A DNA stretch of 64,000 nt from Scatophagus argus (GCF_020382885.2 NC_058498.1:19745001-19809000); one strand, 5' to 3'. Counted from the stretch's first letter, positions 1-15,431 are shown. The notes: generated by a model from the sequence alone, not told the origin. Program-made: numbers and translations.

Positions 1-2530
1 CTTTCCAAACTTTTCTCACATATTGCTGCTGCAAGTGTTCACAATTCTCCAGTATCATCCCTCCAGAGTTTCACAGTTGTACACAACCACTCGGCTTTAA
101 TGAAACACTGAGTCATTTATTGAAGAGTGTTGACAAAGCAGCATTAGCACTGTGATGTCTGATTCACATCTTGGAAATGGATCATACAGCATGTTAAATA
201 GAATTAAGATTGAAATACAGCACAACCTGTTAAATTATGAATGAATTCTTTAAATAATCATGTAGTCAAAATACTGTATGTAAGTGCTTATGTTATGAGT
301 TACTGAAATACAATTAGACCTACTAATGTGCATTTTATAGCATGACTGTGGCAGGTCTAGACCTCCACTGTCTGCCTGTGTAGACACATGGACTCACACA
401 TGCACACGTAACACTAACATCTGTCTGTCAGGTGGGAGCAGCTTCCCTCTGGTAGGCCTCCTTGCATCTGTCTCACACTTTCACGCAAAAGCATTCTAAA
501 ACTAGCTAACTTTGTAGTCCAAATGTTTTCAGTTGTGATGCACTGTGCTGCAGTTCCTTGGCCATCCGTAATAGCCCTCCACTGCGATGTATGGAAACAG
601 AGTAGCACGTTGTGTGGTTTGAATGATGGGATTATGAAGTTTGTCTGTTTCTGTAGGGCTGGAGTGTATGGAGTGTGTGTGTTACTTGGAGAGTGGCATG
701 TTATTTGTGTTATGCTCACCCATTTTTGTAAGCGGTGTATCTGTTTTGCTGAGGTTATCGTGGACTGTTACGGCACAGTCTGAGCTCAAGCCAGAACTGT
801 CACACACACATTCAATTGAAAACCATACTGACAATATTAAGGCAGTGGAAAGTTGTGATTCAGCTGTTACTTGTGTATTGTGTGTATTTGTGGACAAAAA
901 TGAAAGAAACTGGAAAAAAAAGGAAGGAGACAGTTCAGAGACCTTCCCTAACTCATGGGTGGCGTCAACATATCGAGGTCAGAAATAATAAGTGGTATGT
1001 CTGCAAGCGCTCACTGTAGCGCTGGCCCCTTCCACCCTGTAATCCACTTTGATGTGGACCTTAACCCCACCAGGATGTGATGTTTGTGTAGGATGCCCGT
1101 CTGCGCTGGTAAGTATATGTATGATCCCGTTAGGTTGTGGGTACGTTGTGTGATGCTGTCCAGCTCAAGGGACTAAAACAGGAAGTGAAGCTCCGATTAG
1201 GAGGATCTGACATTTGCAAGAGGTGCTTCCTGTGATAGGAGGCTTCCTCTGTGTCCGTGGGACTCAGCACCTTATCTCACGCCCTCCTCTCTATCTGCCA
1301 ATGACTTCTCTTAGAGTCCACTGCTCTCTCATTTAGTATTCCCTGCACATACCAGCTGCTTCTGTCACACATATTTATTTCCAGGTTAAAGAGTCAGCGC
1401 ACAAATTACAAAAAGTAAAGTTTTTTTGCACTCACTGCCTCTGCCAGTGCAATAGAGGTGAATTGAATTTAGTTTGTGGTGCAGCTACATGGTCTCAGAA
1501 TCAAGGCATCACAACGCAGGAGACCAGGTTCCTTCCTGCATAGGTCCAGTCAGTCTGTTTAGGAAATTGGACAAGGCATTTACATGTGCTGCAGTAACTA
1601 GGGCCTATATTTATCAGACTGCTAAGAATTACACTCAATAGCGCTTTCAAGAGTCAACCTAGGAGTCGAAAAAAAATTTCTCCATGGGGTGTGAAGAATA
1701 AAGCCACAGCAAGGAGTATAAGGAAGAACAGCTCTTTGATTAATGATGTTTGCTCTGAGCAAGACACACCAATCAAAGACAATAATTTGCCCTGTCTGCC
1801 AGTTCAGTGTTATTTTAAAAAAAAACATATCTAATTAAAAAATGTATTTTTTATGTTTGTGTGTGAATATCTCCAATAAATTGTTGTGATTTCAACAACA
1901 ATTTAGTACATTTATGATATATATGAGTATGGACGAAGTGGTCCATAGAAACCCCCCCCATACAAGCAGGACAGAAGTGATGCTGTTGCTGTAAGAGTTC
2001 ATTAGTGTGTTTTAATTCCCACGATGCCCCTCACATCCTTTAAGATCTTTTGCTTTTTCTCTTAACTTCTCTGTAAAACCCTCATCTCTGTGCAGCCTCA
2101 TTCTCACTCTCACTGTGGGATTACAACCCGTCCCTCCTCCTATGTGCTACTGTCACATTACAGCAACATCAGAAAGTTCTTCCACCCTTCAGAGCAGGCG
2201 TGAGTCTGAGATCATACAATTTTTTTTTGTGACAACTGCAGTGCTCTTGCAGAAGTGGGGCTTTGTTTGGGAGCGCAGTAACACCTCATCACGGTCGTGC
2301 GTGGCGAAGATGTGACTCATCGCATCACACAATAGTGTGTATCTGAATTACCAGATGAGTGTGAGTCACAGTAAAGTGTATGAGCGTGCTTGAAAAAAAA
2401 AGAGATAAAGGGAGAGAAATGAATCCAGTGTATGAGCAGTGCATTGTCATCTGCTCTGGCTTTGCTGTGGAACTTTGTGCTTTTAGAGGGAAAAGAAAAG
2501 GCATTCCAGATTAATCAATCAATCTGTGTG

Positions 2531-2533
<3 letters not shown>

Positions 2534-2585
<52 letters not shown>
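2534..2585. repeat. (GT)n microsatellite
   Basis: An uninterrupted GT dinucleotide run of about 26 units, preceded by a 'gtgcat' imperfect unit. It is one of the longest perfect arrays in the window and likely polymorphic. Confidence 0.95.
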
Positions 2586-2588
<3 letters not shown>

Positions 2589-5500
2589 AGAGAGGGATGT
2601 GTGCTGCGCTTCAACATGTGGCTTCAATCTCTGTTTTCTGTTGCGTCCCACCCTTCTTTTACCCTTCACAAAGACTTTTGACCACTGAAGACGTCTCCGT
2701 GGTTGAAATCCAGTGAGTTCTTTCCCAATTTCACTCAGAGTTTGATACTACTATGGCAAAAGAATCAGATCTTACGCAAGAGTCTCCTCAGGAAAAATTA
2801 TCATAAGAGTATCCGGGTTAAGATGTGCCCTTGTGTGTGTATATGCCTTTGTGGTGTGTGGACTGATGAGCTGGTAAACAAACCCTGCGTCTCAGATATC
2901 GGTGCAGTTTATTGCTCTGGGTTCAGATCTGGCAGGGCTGACTTGTTTATTTGGCTTTCAGGTATCAAATGAAACCCGCAACTCTCACAATCACATGTAC
3001 CCCCTCGGTCTGACCGTGTAGTAATAGATTTATAGAGTCAATAAACAGTCGTGCATGAACTTGTTCACACAAATACACAAGTTATTGTCCAGCACATATA
3101 GAAGCTAATCCCTCCTCTCTGCTTTCCCACAGAAACGCACTCGCATTGTCTGTCTTTTTTCCCATCATCGCTCACTTTTTCTACTTCTCTCACTCCCACT
3201 GTGACATACACACTACATACGTACACATACAAGGCTACTGCATTCCCATGCTTCGGGCCAGGTCAGTTTGGTTTCGGAGGTCAAACACAAATTCTCCTGT
3301 CCGCCCCTCTGTCCACTGAGCGCGTAATTCAGACCAGCAGCACCCAGGGACCACCAGAGGGTCGAGGCCACACAACCACCCCAACCAACAAGTCACCTGC
3401 CCGTCAAATGCACACACACACTTATGCGTGCACAAAAAGCCACCTCCACCAACATTCTCCTCCTCCTGCTCCTTCCCTGCAGCCGTTATCAAAGGATCTG
3501 AACAGCATCAACATTATCTGTCTCTGTCTCCCACGGGAGCAGCTGAGCACATAGCACAGCTATCATTCAGCAAACACACGCACACACACGCACACACACA
3601 CATACAATACAGAGAGAAGATCAAAGGTTAATCATGTCTTTTCATCAGCTGCACCACCCTCTCCTCTATCTGTCCTCCTCCTGTCTAATGGTTGTGTTTA
3701 TATGTGTGTGTGTGTACGAGCAGATGACGTTTGTCTGCGTTTGAGGCAGCATTTCTGTTCTCACTAGTCGACACTTTGAAAGCACTCTTTTGCTTGCACA
3801 CAGTCGTTAAGCAGTCTTGTCCTCCTCTTCCATTGTTTTCTTTTATCTCTTTTCATCTCCTGGATGTTTTTGAGATGAAATATTTACATTAGCTGATTTA
3901 ATGGGAACCAAGTGTTGTAAAATTGTCTATTAATTTGATATATGCTCCAATAAAGTCTGTGTAATAGAGCCTTTCTATAATTTGATAAGTATGTGAGATT
4001 TTAGTTGCTTGTTTAAGGGTCTGCAAGTGAACTGAAAATCCTGCTCTTGACTGTGTGAGTAAGTTTTTTTTTTCTTAGAGTTGGGAAAGAAAGTGCAATA
4101 GAGAGAAGGGCATATTTTAGAGTCTAACCCCCCTGCGTGAACCCCAGCCCTGACTGAAACAGGAAGTGCTTATTCATTCAGGAGGTGTACATTTACAGAA
4201 AACCCTCTCCCGCACCCTCAAATGGAAGTTTCTGGACACACAAAATGGCAGAGAAAAACTGTAGCGTTCAAAACCCACGTATGATATTCAAACTAGAAGT
4301 ACAGAAGAGTAAAATGCATGCTTTCCTCTTGCTGCAAATGAGGTGATCCTGTAGCCTGACCAGTGACCCATGAAAAGTCCTCCTGTTCTTAAATAACACT
4401 GTGAATATGAGCTAGTCTCTTGCAGTCTTGATTTTTGCATTATGTGCTGTCTTTTCCGCGCATCTCCCACGGCAGTCATTTTTAAACACCACAACTATGT
4501 TAAACCATTAGTTGATATTTAGAAATATTCCTCTGTGTGCGAGTTTGCATATCAACACTTCAGGCAGTGTGCTCGTGAAACAAATTAAATAAATTATGTA
4601 TTATTTGGGGAGGAGTTGAGAGCATGCAACCAAGTACATTCAGAGCTTGATTCTAGCACTGGATGAATTTATCAAGATTTTAATGCATTAAAAATTGAAA
4701 CTGTGTTTCACAATTAACTGCATTATATCTCAGTATTTCTTAATTTTCTTATCATAGACTTTGTGTGCCCAGACACTAGATTTTACCCTTGCTTGATGTT
4801 ACACAAACCACAAAGAGTTACATCCATGACTGTTGAACTGTTGTATGGTTGTTTCCTAGTGCATCCGGCTGATTTTCATTGGGAAATCAAGCAGCCTTGG
4901 CAGGGAAGACGATATTCTGCCATGAATTATGGCATCCTTACTCCACAGTTCATTAATGATAACCCCAGCCGTGAGGTTGGCCTGGAGCCCTGCTGCTCCT
5001 CCAGCTCTTCATCGGCATGGCGATGTGGGCTTGGAGCAGACAGGCTATGCTCAGGGCAGTGAGGGCTGCCATGCACATTATCACATTATCATGCTTCCTG
5101 GTGTGTGGGATTGAACATTTGCCATCAGGCTCCTAAAGCACTTTCACCCACTGATCTGACGCACATTCACATTGAAGTTGCTTTGGAACTTTGATTATAG
5201 TTTCATAAATAAAGCACCATATATCTTTTTGAGTTTGGTATGTTGGCTATATTATGGTCTGTCTGATTCTTCATTCCAACCGTTTCCACTTTTCATTGGA
5301 ATATTTGTAGTGTTTAAATGGCAGATTTATTGCAGAATATGTCAAGCAAAAAGCCAAGCACAACAGCAACAGCATGTTGTGGAGTAATACATGTACGTTC
5401 AGACCCTTCCAGTTGGCCTCAGTGAATCAGTTAATTTACTGTGTACATTTGCAATAAGTATTGCTATCTTCACTTTTTAGTATGCTGACTTGTAGGTGTG

Positions 5501-5964
5501 CAGAAGCCAGTGAGGGGGCGAGTTCAAATTGTGACACAAATATTACTTTAGAAAGTGATACCTAAAAGTCATTCATGGGCCCCAATACAGTATATTTATG
5601 TAACTAACTCAATTCAACAAAACAAACCAGACAGAAACTATATATAGAACCTGATAATTGTGTGTTCCCCCATTTTCTCCTCCCAGAGGTTGCTACAAAT
5701 CCTACTCTCCGGTGGTGGCTGCACATTTTTTCTGTTACAAATTATGCATACTTTTTGTGACATACCAACAGCTCCTTCAGCTCAACCATATGTTGGATTT
5801 GTATGTTTTGCAGCACTGTTTTAATTATGTCTCTTGAGAGAACAAGTGTGGTTAAATAGAAGTGTATCATTGCACAGATTTAGAGGATGCTTGCAGAGAC
5901 TCGTGAAGTTTGTTTTTGCCATTAACAAACATGAAAGAAGTTTAGTTTAGAAATTTGGGAAAAA

Positions 5965-6160
5965 TTATGCAGTTGATATGAAGCTACAGATAGCAGCCAG
6001 TTAGTTTAGTGTAAAACCAACACATGCACAACAAAAATTTAATTTTTTGTAGGCCTTATTTCTTGGCTGGGAGCAGTAACTTCCTTAAGTCTCAGCTGGT
6101 TGCCTGGAGATTGACACGCTAAGCTAAGCTACCTGCTTTCAGCTACGTATTTCTGGGTTT
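5965..6160 (+). repeat. Degraded teleost interspersed repeat, copy 1
   Basis: It contains 'gaagctacagatagcagcc', 'agttagtttag' and, further on, 'cttggctgggagcagtaac', 'ttgcctggagattg' and 'gctaagctaagcta'. These phrases occur in this order in a repeat I recognise as very common in fish introns. Related copies lie near 22.2, 45.6 and 55.0 kb. No coding capacity or clear terminal repeats are visible, and the boundaries are approximate. Confidence 0.55.
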
Positions 6161-7141
6161 ATATTACATATTTACATATTTAGTGAGATGAGTCGTTTCA
6201 ATTCAGATTTTGAATCTTTATAACAGACTGAACTCCATCACCTTGTCTTTATCTCAAAGGGTTGGGTCCAGCTGTTATACTTCAACGTCTCCCACAAATG
6301 TCAACGTGTGTCCATTATGGTAGTCTATCAGTTCTGTATGTGCTATTGCAAAACAGGGCAAACCTCTACTTTTAATCATCATTGCCAGTTTACAGGTCAC
6401 AATTTCAGTGCAAGGTACAGCAACTCCCAGATATGGTTAGAAAAATGCTGTACACCCAAGTATCAGACCAGTGTAAATTGTCACTTGAGTAGTGGTTTTG
6501 AATTGTTTTGAATATGCACAGGACCGGTATAACAAAAGAGAAGATACAGGATTTTAAATCCCGTCATTTTACACATTTCGAGACAGAGTCATTGCACTCT
6601 ACATTTCAATTGAAATGTTTCCTGGACGCTAATGTGAAAACACTAAAATTATGATTTGTATTTGATAGATTGCCTCAGCTTCAACTGGTGTTGGTTTTCT
6701 TTATTCCAAGTTACAGTGCAACTGTTTATACTTGCATGCATACCCTGTGTGTGTGGGCTGTTTTTCTTTTCAACTGCAAAACTTGAAATATATTCGTACT
6801 TTGCTCCACACAATGTTTTACTTGCTTTTGCGGTTCTTTCAATTTGTGATTGGAGTCAAAACAGAGTAGAAGAGTGCCACCAAACAGTCAGGAGAAGTAT
6901 AGAAGTTAAAAATGGACAAGAAAACACAATCAGATCAGAGGAGGAGGGAAAGTGACTGTTTTTTTAGCAGGTTTAGAGTTGGTGCCTCACATCTGCGCCA
7001 CAACCTCGCTGTATTATCTGAGATGGAGAAGTTGTTCCAAAAAAAAAACAAAAAAGTCGCTGATCTCCCTCAGGAGAGCAAGAGAAAACAGCTCTGTCGT
7101 GGCAGCAGTGTGTTTAGGAGTGGGGGTTGATGTATTTTTGA

Positions 7142-7184
7142 GTGTGTGTGTGTGTGTGTGTGTGTACATGTACATGTACATGTG
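7142..7184. repeat. Compound (GT)n-(ACATGT)n microsatellite
   Basis: Twelve GT units run into three tandem copies of the self-complementary hexamer ACATGT. Confidence 0.9.
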
Positions 7185-10100
7185 TTGGGGTCCAGAAAGC
7201 AATGCAACAGTGCACCCTAGTGACCATGTCGAGACCTGCATCAACTGAGATTGTGTGAAAGTGGATTGAGTGCAGATAGGCACAGATCTCTCTGTGATCA
7301 AAGTATATCTCTGAAAACACATTTGCCTCCAAGTCCTTAGAGTGTCATCATCACTGCTCTCTATTGAACTCTTATCATTTCTCGCAGCAAAAGAGCCGAA
7401 GGCCTACGTTTTCTATTGGAAAAGGAGGCTTGTGACAAAGGCCAGATGTTTTTGCCAAGTAAAATAAGTTAGCGCTTACACAATATTTGCTTAGGGGTTG
7501 TTAAAGAGCCTTGGATTTCTTGGTTCAATATGTAGTAATGCAATACAAACTCCAGCCACAACACAATGACGTTGTCCATACAGCTACTGGTATAAACTTG
7601 AGACAAGCATGTGTCTGCCATGCACACTCACATGTACACAGTGTCACAGCAGTCCAGGCATTAGGCGACATTCCTCAGGCTGCCTTTGAAGTTTATGGCA
7701 TTTCCACACCATCTGACAGTAAAACATGTGTGTTTTACATTGTTTCAAAATAATAGCAATGACATGATACAGCAAAAATACAGTGCATCATCTTCAGATT
7801 GACATTATCGTGCGTGCGTGCGCGTGTGTGTGTGTGTGCGCATGCACACACGCATCTTTATGTGTCCAACAGTGCACATGTGTTTACGCGTATTTGTGCA
7901 CCAGTGCAGCTTGTAACTCTAGCCCAGCATGTTGCTCCGAGGAGCACCACAGATGTTCAGATGTTTCTCCATGGAAAACAAACAGAACAGAGGCCATTTT
8001 CTCCAGGACAGAGGGACTGTCAAAATAAGAGCTGCCCCCCCATTTGGACCTCTGACAGTGACTCTCTTGTTCATAGACAGATCACGACTTGCTCTCTCTT
8101 AAAAACAGTTTTGCAGGATGTGTCTTTTCCTTCACTTGGACATATTAGGCTTATATGCAAGTCTTTTCCGTATTCTGTTTTCATGTATGTTTGTACATGC
8201 TCTGGGTCATCCATTACTCTTGTGTAGTGCAGGCCAAGGGCTGTGAGGGTGATGATTCCTCAAAAATGAGAGATTGAAAATCCTGAAGACTGAGGGTGGG
8301 ACTGGAGAAAACACGGTGGGAGAGCAGGCCACCCCTGCCACCCTCTCCTCCACCTCCTTCTGCTCCACCTTTGATTAATGCAGCGTATGGCAGAGCTCCA
8401 TGGGGCCTCACAGGGCCCCAGGTGAAGACCTCAAGGAGACAGGAATGGACGAGAATAAGAGAAACACATGAAGGAAGAGTGCAAGCCTGATGGCTTTTTC
8501 TGCATGTTATAGGCCAAACATTTATCTTGTGGCCTTATATTGATAACGTGGGTTATTTTAACCTGATTCATGCATCAGTCTAGGACATAAAAATGAATGC
8601 GAACTGAAGACATCAAGTGAAAGCACATACTGGCACAGAAAAGCTAAAAAGCAGAAAAGTCATTTATGTCGGCGCTGATAGCAGGAGACGAGTGTGACAG
8701 AGTAGGAGCAGAGGGGAAGCAAACAAGCCGTTTGAGCTGTGAAATTGAAGAGGATCAAAGTGTCAGTGATTCATAAATAAATCTTGTTCCCTCCCTGTGG
8801 ATAGATGGAGCAGACGTTCTATTACACTGATTGATAAAGCACCGTGAGACAGCTCTGTGAAAACACTCCTGTGTGTGCATGTGTGTGTGTGCAGCTGCAT
8901 ATGGATTTTTACCAACACTTTCAATACTTAAACAGGATAATAATGGCACTATGGTTACCCAAGAAAAAAGGACAGTTGGTCCATTGAACCCCAACTGGCC
9001 AACATATTTTCCCCGAAGTCTCTGTCTGTGTGTGTTTGTGTGTATGTGTTTGCTGCAATGCTGGAAATGAGCAATGCTATGAGCTTGTTTCCTCTGGGCC
9101 ACATGTTGCTGGGCAGGCTCCGAACGCAGCAGTAATGAGAAGTCCAGGTGCAGCTTTCACCCTCAGGGAGGAAGTCCTTGTTTACTCATATTTAACCTTG
9201 TTTCTGACCTCCCTTTTCTTTAGGCTTTTTGACCCTGTAGACATTGTGCTATTGAAGTTAAACTGGATCAGAAACTGTTGAGGTGTCCAACCAGCCATTG
9301 AAACTTTGACTGTTACTGGTATGCTTGTAATCTCATCATTTCAAGATGATGTCTGAAAGACAAATGACATTTTTTAGTCTGTTCACAGGCTAGGACAGAC
9401 ACACAGGTGTCTCAACATCTTTTCCTTTTATTTCTTTTTTCTGATTACATAATGTTTGATAAATAGTATATGTGTAAATCTGAGAAAACTTCAAGAAATT
9501 ATGAGTACGTGTCTTAAACAAGCAAGTGCGAGTGTGTGATCGAAAACTGAAACATCGTTTTCAAACTTGTTTCATGTGGCAGAAAGTGAACTGACTTTAC
9601 TGGCTTTGTCAAAGAAGTACAACATGGCAGCTTTAAGTGCAGCATCTCTGACCAGTGACAGTTGGTTTTGTGCTAGTTTTTGTGTTAAATTACAGAAGAA
9701 TGTATTGATGATAAATACATACATTACAGGTAACACTTATTTAACTCCACTGTTGCAAACTTTCTGTTGCTCTGACACCTGTGTTGTTGATTTTGCTCTG
9801 ACTGTTTCAGATTGTGTGACAGTGCCAAACTGTTCTTTAGGTTCAGGTGAGTGCCGTATATTGGCAGGTGAGACAGTCTTTGCTATGTGCTGCTCTGTCT
9901 TTGACCAACAGAGGGCTCTCTGTTAGTAGAAAAAATATTTACTAGTCTCGCAGGCAAAGCCCTCTATCCTCATAAAGCTTTGCTTATAACAGATGTACTG
10001 TAATAAAGTTTTATACTGTTTAGACTGTTGAAGGAACTTCAGTTACAAGACACGCTATTCATTCAGCTTCATTCTGACTGCAAAACAAGCTGCTATTTAT

Positions 10101-13074
10101 TCCTTCCAAAGTTTGCAGCAGACAGTTCCATGTGTGCATTATCATTGCTGTCCTGTAGGGGGCAGAATAACCCCACTTTGGCTCATAGTGCTCTCTGCTT
10201 AAGTTTGCCAAAAACACTGAACCACTGCCTCTATCAATAGCAGACAGAGCTGTTCAGCTGAGAGTCATGTCTCTGTGGAATGGCCTGGTGTCTGCAGCCG
10301 CTGACGCCTGGCCTCAGGAATGATCTCCAATTGAGGAGTGATGAAAACTGTCCCTTGCTGGTTAGGACACACAGAGAATGCACACATTCACACTTGTGTT
10401 GGAGTGTGCATACAGCTTAATCACGCATATGCACACACAACCAGAGCATATTTTGCCAAATTAAAAAAAAAAACTGTCTGCCCTGCCTTGGCACATACAC
10501 ACACTCCGTCATCACAGTGCTAATGACATTCTTTGACATACAGGCAGGTATGACTGGGCAGCAACACTCTGCAGGTTCAGCTGGGTTCAGTGCCTGACCT
10601 GACAGAGAGAGATGTTTGTCCCTGAATTCAGGCTAATTTGCATGGTTTTTGCACATTTAGAACATGAATGAATGAAAGAATTGGAAGTGGAAGATGGATG
10701 GAAGATCAGAAAAAAAAGATCAGATGGAGGTTTAAAATATTCCTGAAAATCTCTTGAGCAGTCTTAAAGTTTCTCTTTTTGAAGACGAAGTCACATTCAG
10801 TGGCGTCATTTAGTTCTTTCACACTTATGTAAGAGTTGCTGTTTAAAGAGGTGTTAGATTTTTTTTTTTCTTCATTACGTAACATTTTCATCGTTAGCCA
10901 GTTGCGTGATAAAATACCTTGGCTCCTGAGAGGTAATCAAACCTCACTGAATGTTCACTCTTAATTAAAGCTCTTATTTCACATAGCAGGAAAAGCCACT
11001 GCTGGTAATACAAAACATACCAGATGCTTATACACACATGCATGCGTGTATATGAACAGGCACCCCACACACACAGACACACAAAGAGAGAGACGCTGAG
11101 CTATACTGTGCTTATTCAGTTGTCACAGCCTTTTTAACCTATATGTGAAGGTATTGGGTTGCCATGTCAACTACGTTCTCAACTACAGGAACATAAATCC
11201 TGCAGACTGACTGGATAAGCACCTTGTGATGGACTATATGAACTCAGACACCCTGAGTTTGCACAAGCACATATACTTTTCAGAGGTTTGCTTAAAGGAC
11301 TTACCGATGTGTTTTAGCTCCTTAACTACAACACATGTGTTCTGTACACTTCAATGAGCATGATCAAGTGCATGCTACAGTTTCTGATGTTTGGCTGAAT
11401 CTTCTCTTCCTTTAGATCACTTATATTACATTTTAGCTGCACTGATATGTATACACTGTATTTTAAGTATTGCGTTACCTCTTAATGACAGCAGTCCTTT
11501 ATAGCTGCCATAATCAGTATTTGGTATTACAGTTTTTCTCATTTGTTTGAACCCATCAGTAGTTACATTTTCAAAACAGTTCACATTCACAATTTTGTGT
11601 GCAAAACGGTCTAACAGTCGATATTATAAACATGGAGCAAAAGCATATATTCCCAGTATATATCCCAGTAAATAACATTTCATTAATTTGTCAAAATACA
11701 TCCATTAGTATAAATGTTTTGGACCTTTATTGTGCCATATGCATGTGCCCTTTGTTGATACTTTACACAGTCATAGAATGTGCCAAAAAGGTCAAGCAAG
11801 CAAATCACAACATGAGTTGTTTTCTTTTCTCAGAAAATGATTTCACTAGAGATAACAAACACTGCTGCACTCTGCACCTGGGCTTTTTACACGTTTTTCA
11901 GTCCCCTGCTGAAACGCTGTAGGAAAGTTTTCCTCATTCATTTTATTCTCATGTGCACGTCTTTCCGTGTCCATGAATTGTTGTTGACATACAGTAATCA
12001 TACAGGCTAGACAAATATGCACATTCATTGTTTTGCAGCTTTTGTACTGGATTCCTTCCTCTCCAAAGAATCAATAAAAAATTTCACATAAATTCAGAAA
12101 TACTCAGGCGTTATTTTCTAAACATCCATTACTGATGTTTTCTTTTTGTTTAATCCGACAAAGTTTGGGTCCTTCTATGAAATCTGTGTAAACTGATAAA
12201 GGTTGTGTAAACTGTGTGAAACCAATGAAAAAGTGCTAACGTATTAGCACGAGAAGAGCTCTGCTGTGCTAAGATCAAGTGGATCCCACTTTCATCGAGT
12301 GCGCCTCTGCAGTGAAAACTAACAGAATGAAATGAGCATGTATAATGTGAAACTTGTTGCTTGTAGTGACAAACTTTCACAATATTTTTATCCAAATCTG
12401 CAGTTTACTTTATCACATCCTTCAGGTCATTGTTTTGGTTTTTCTAAACAGCAACATTTTCACAGCTCTCATAGCAACGATTTTGGCTGTATATTTCCCT
12501 TAAGAGTTAGTGTGGAGCAAATTAGATTTAAAAAGAGAATGAAAATTACAAACGTGACTCCAGAAGAATGCCCTGTACCTGTGAGAAATGCATAAGCAAG
12601 TGTTTGAAAATAGATTTTCAATAAGAACTTTATTAGCTGATGCCAGTGTTGTATTACAGCTTGTTTTCACTGCCCCCAAGTGACCGAATAACCTACTAAT
12701 GCAGGTTTAAAGCACGAAACAACCGAGCTTCACCTTCATAATGCTCTAGCACCATCATTCTGTTTCCATGGATTATTGCATGTAACCTAAATATCCACTA
12801 CACAAAATATGCAAATTCATCCCAGATAATGAATTTCACTGTCTCAAGTGATCCCTGACTGTTCTAGGGCCAGTCCCCAATCACTCACACATGCACAGGA
12901 CACAATGGGTTTTCCAGGACAGATCAGGTACTGACAGCGATCATGATACTCATCACAGCTGCATAGCATCAGCATGTTGGCATTGCCATTGTTCACATGT
13001 TAAGAGCCATGTTTTTGTGTGAGGAGAGACGCATTTTTACATAACTACCCCAAGGATCTTCACTGTGACAGCAT

Positions 13075-13485
13075 TGCCATGGCCGGAGGCATTACGTTTT
13101 CAGTTGTACGTTGTGTGTCCATCTGTCCCATTCTTGTCAATGTGGTATCTCAGGAAGGCCTTGAGGAAATTTGGATTTGTTGGACTCAAGGATGAACTGA
13201 TCAGATTTTGGTGGTCAAAAGTCACTATGTTCTCATGAAACATACCTCTAACTGTCTCCCAAGAATTCATAGTCTATATATATACTCTTTATGACAAGAT
13301 TTTACACAAATTTCAATATGATAAAATGAAGACGTGATGACATTTTATATACAAAATATTAAAGGTCAACTTCACTGTGGCATCATGATGTGTCCGTTAT
13401 TCAACACCATATCTCACATTGTGACCATATTTCATATCTGGTCAGATACTGAACTGGTGACACTTATCTTGTGCTCATTGTGTAG
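13075..13485. repeat. Degraded teleost interspersed repeat
   Basis: Phrases such as 'gccatggccggaggcatta', 'tatctcaggaaggccttgag', 'ggactcaaggatgaactgat' and 'gtcagatactgaactggtga' appear in the order known from an abundant fish repeat whose class I cannot name with certainty. It is non-coding here. The ends are judged only by where the recognised text stops. Confidence 0.5.
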
Positions 13486-15431
13486 ATCTTCTGTGGTGCC
13501 AGGTTAAAGATGTGTGTGAAGCATCAATGTTATAGAATGTATGGCTTCTTTATGTTCTATAAGAATCATCTTTAACTGTCCAAGCATGTGAAGGAAGGAG
13601 TTTGACTCTTGTTTTTGTTCCTCTCAACACACTAATGGACATACAGCTGTAGTCTGTCATATGCTAACAGGTTTTAATTGTATTGAGCTTCAGGTGCTTG
13701 TTGTTGCACCTTGTGATGAAGCTCTCCATCAGTCCTCTGAAGTGAAGACTCCATGTTTCTCACTGGAATCATACAGTGATAACTGATATTTCATCAAGAC
13801 ATCATTTATCATCATTACATCATTTATTAAATTCCTGCAGAGGCTTCTGTCTGAACAGACGTGGATGTAAACTGCAACCTGACTGGTGCACAAAGGCGTA
13901 CAACTGCAAGGCTGTAATTCTGGTTTTAATGTGCACACACACGAGTGCAACATTTGTATGCATGACTTGTGTACTGTGTTCAGTCAATCTAATGAAAAAA
14001 AATTTGCAGCTGACATGTTCATAAGCACCTGGTGTTCCACTGGGATGTAGTTATGTAACTACTAAATTTATTAGGCAGGAGAGCTAACATACCAGTCAGC
14101 CAGACAGCCTATTGGAAAAAGGGGGTTTGTTTAACGTCTCACCAAGATACACACTGTTACAAACACACACTTCTCCCCTGCTCCCCATTGAAGGAGGGGA
14201 CTCATGTTGCATTGCGTGCAGAGCCGCAATTTTGTCTTTGTCTGGAGTCGGTGGCATTCTCTGGGCCTTGCCAGATTTCACTGATTTACCTCAAAACCAT
14301 GCTTGAAACACTGTAACCACCATGATTATGATATACACCACCATTCACACACACTAATGCACACTCACAAGCACAAAGCACTGTAATTACAGAGGATCAA
14401 AGTGAAATTCAGTGAGTCTGATAGTCAAGCTAATAGTAGACGACAGCGAGGTGAAACACAAATCATGAGGAACAATATCAAAGAGCAAACCCTGGATTAG
14501 CATCAGGACACACAAGTTTCTTTCAGAGTGCTGGAGGTTTTCATTTCTACCGTTAATACTTTGGTCATGAATCAGCCATTGTCTGGTAGAATCTGCATAT
14601 TTGAAATGAAAAGGGGAGAAACTGTGACTCCTTAGTGAATAATAACTTCAATATGAATGTTTTAGAAACTATGAAAGCTTTGTTGGTTAGCTTGTCTCAG
14701 TCCGATGCATCTTCTTTAAAATCTTCTAATATCTATCAAAGATTCCCTCAGACGTTGCCTATATTCGGTTGTGTCACACAAATGAGTGTGAATGCATGAA
14801 TGTGTGGGTGCCTACCATCTAATCTGCTTTAAAAAAACTGAAGTCAGATGGGGAAATTAGCGGCTGCCACTCTCTAATTGAGCAGATCACTACCCTTTGA
14901 TTTAAGCCCCTATTTAAGCCCTTGTCTTCACCTTCATCTTCTTTTTATACACACAAACATATGCTTGAACGCACATGTAGAGCACCCTGATCAACGCCAT
15001 ACACACTCGTACCCTCATTCCCGTTAGTCATTTATTATGCCCATGCAGACAGGCAGAAACTCCCTTTGGCGGCGATAAGGTGCTTCCCCCTCAGTGGGCG
15101 AGTACTACATGACTGCTGTTTGATCTCCTCACGCCTGTTAGCAGACAACATCTCAGGGCCTTGTCATCAAGCCACTGCGCAGCCCACATGTCCATCCACT
15201 AACACAACCACCCAGCTGACATGAATACGCTCAGGAGACAGCGTTTTACATGCAGATCCCTCTGTTCTCCACAGTTATGCTGCCTGTGGTCTGCTCTAAC
15301 CATGAAAGGATTTCTTCATAAGTGGCAGTGCTGCGACCGCACCCTCCTCAGCATGTGATTAATCACATCCACTGTGTGTACACAGGCTTCTGCAGCAGGG
15401 AAAGCTGAGGATGCTGACATGCTGTGGACAC

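Noticed and set aside
7014..7332. Minus-strand ORFs rich in HTHTHT or MYMYMY
   Set aside because: These are translations of the (GT)n/(ACATGT)n microsatellite. Similar artefacts occur at 2.5, 7.8, 26.3 and 31.9 kb.
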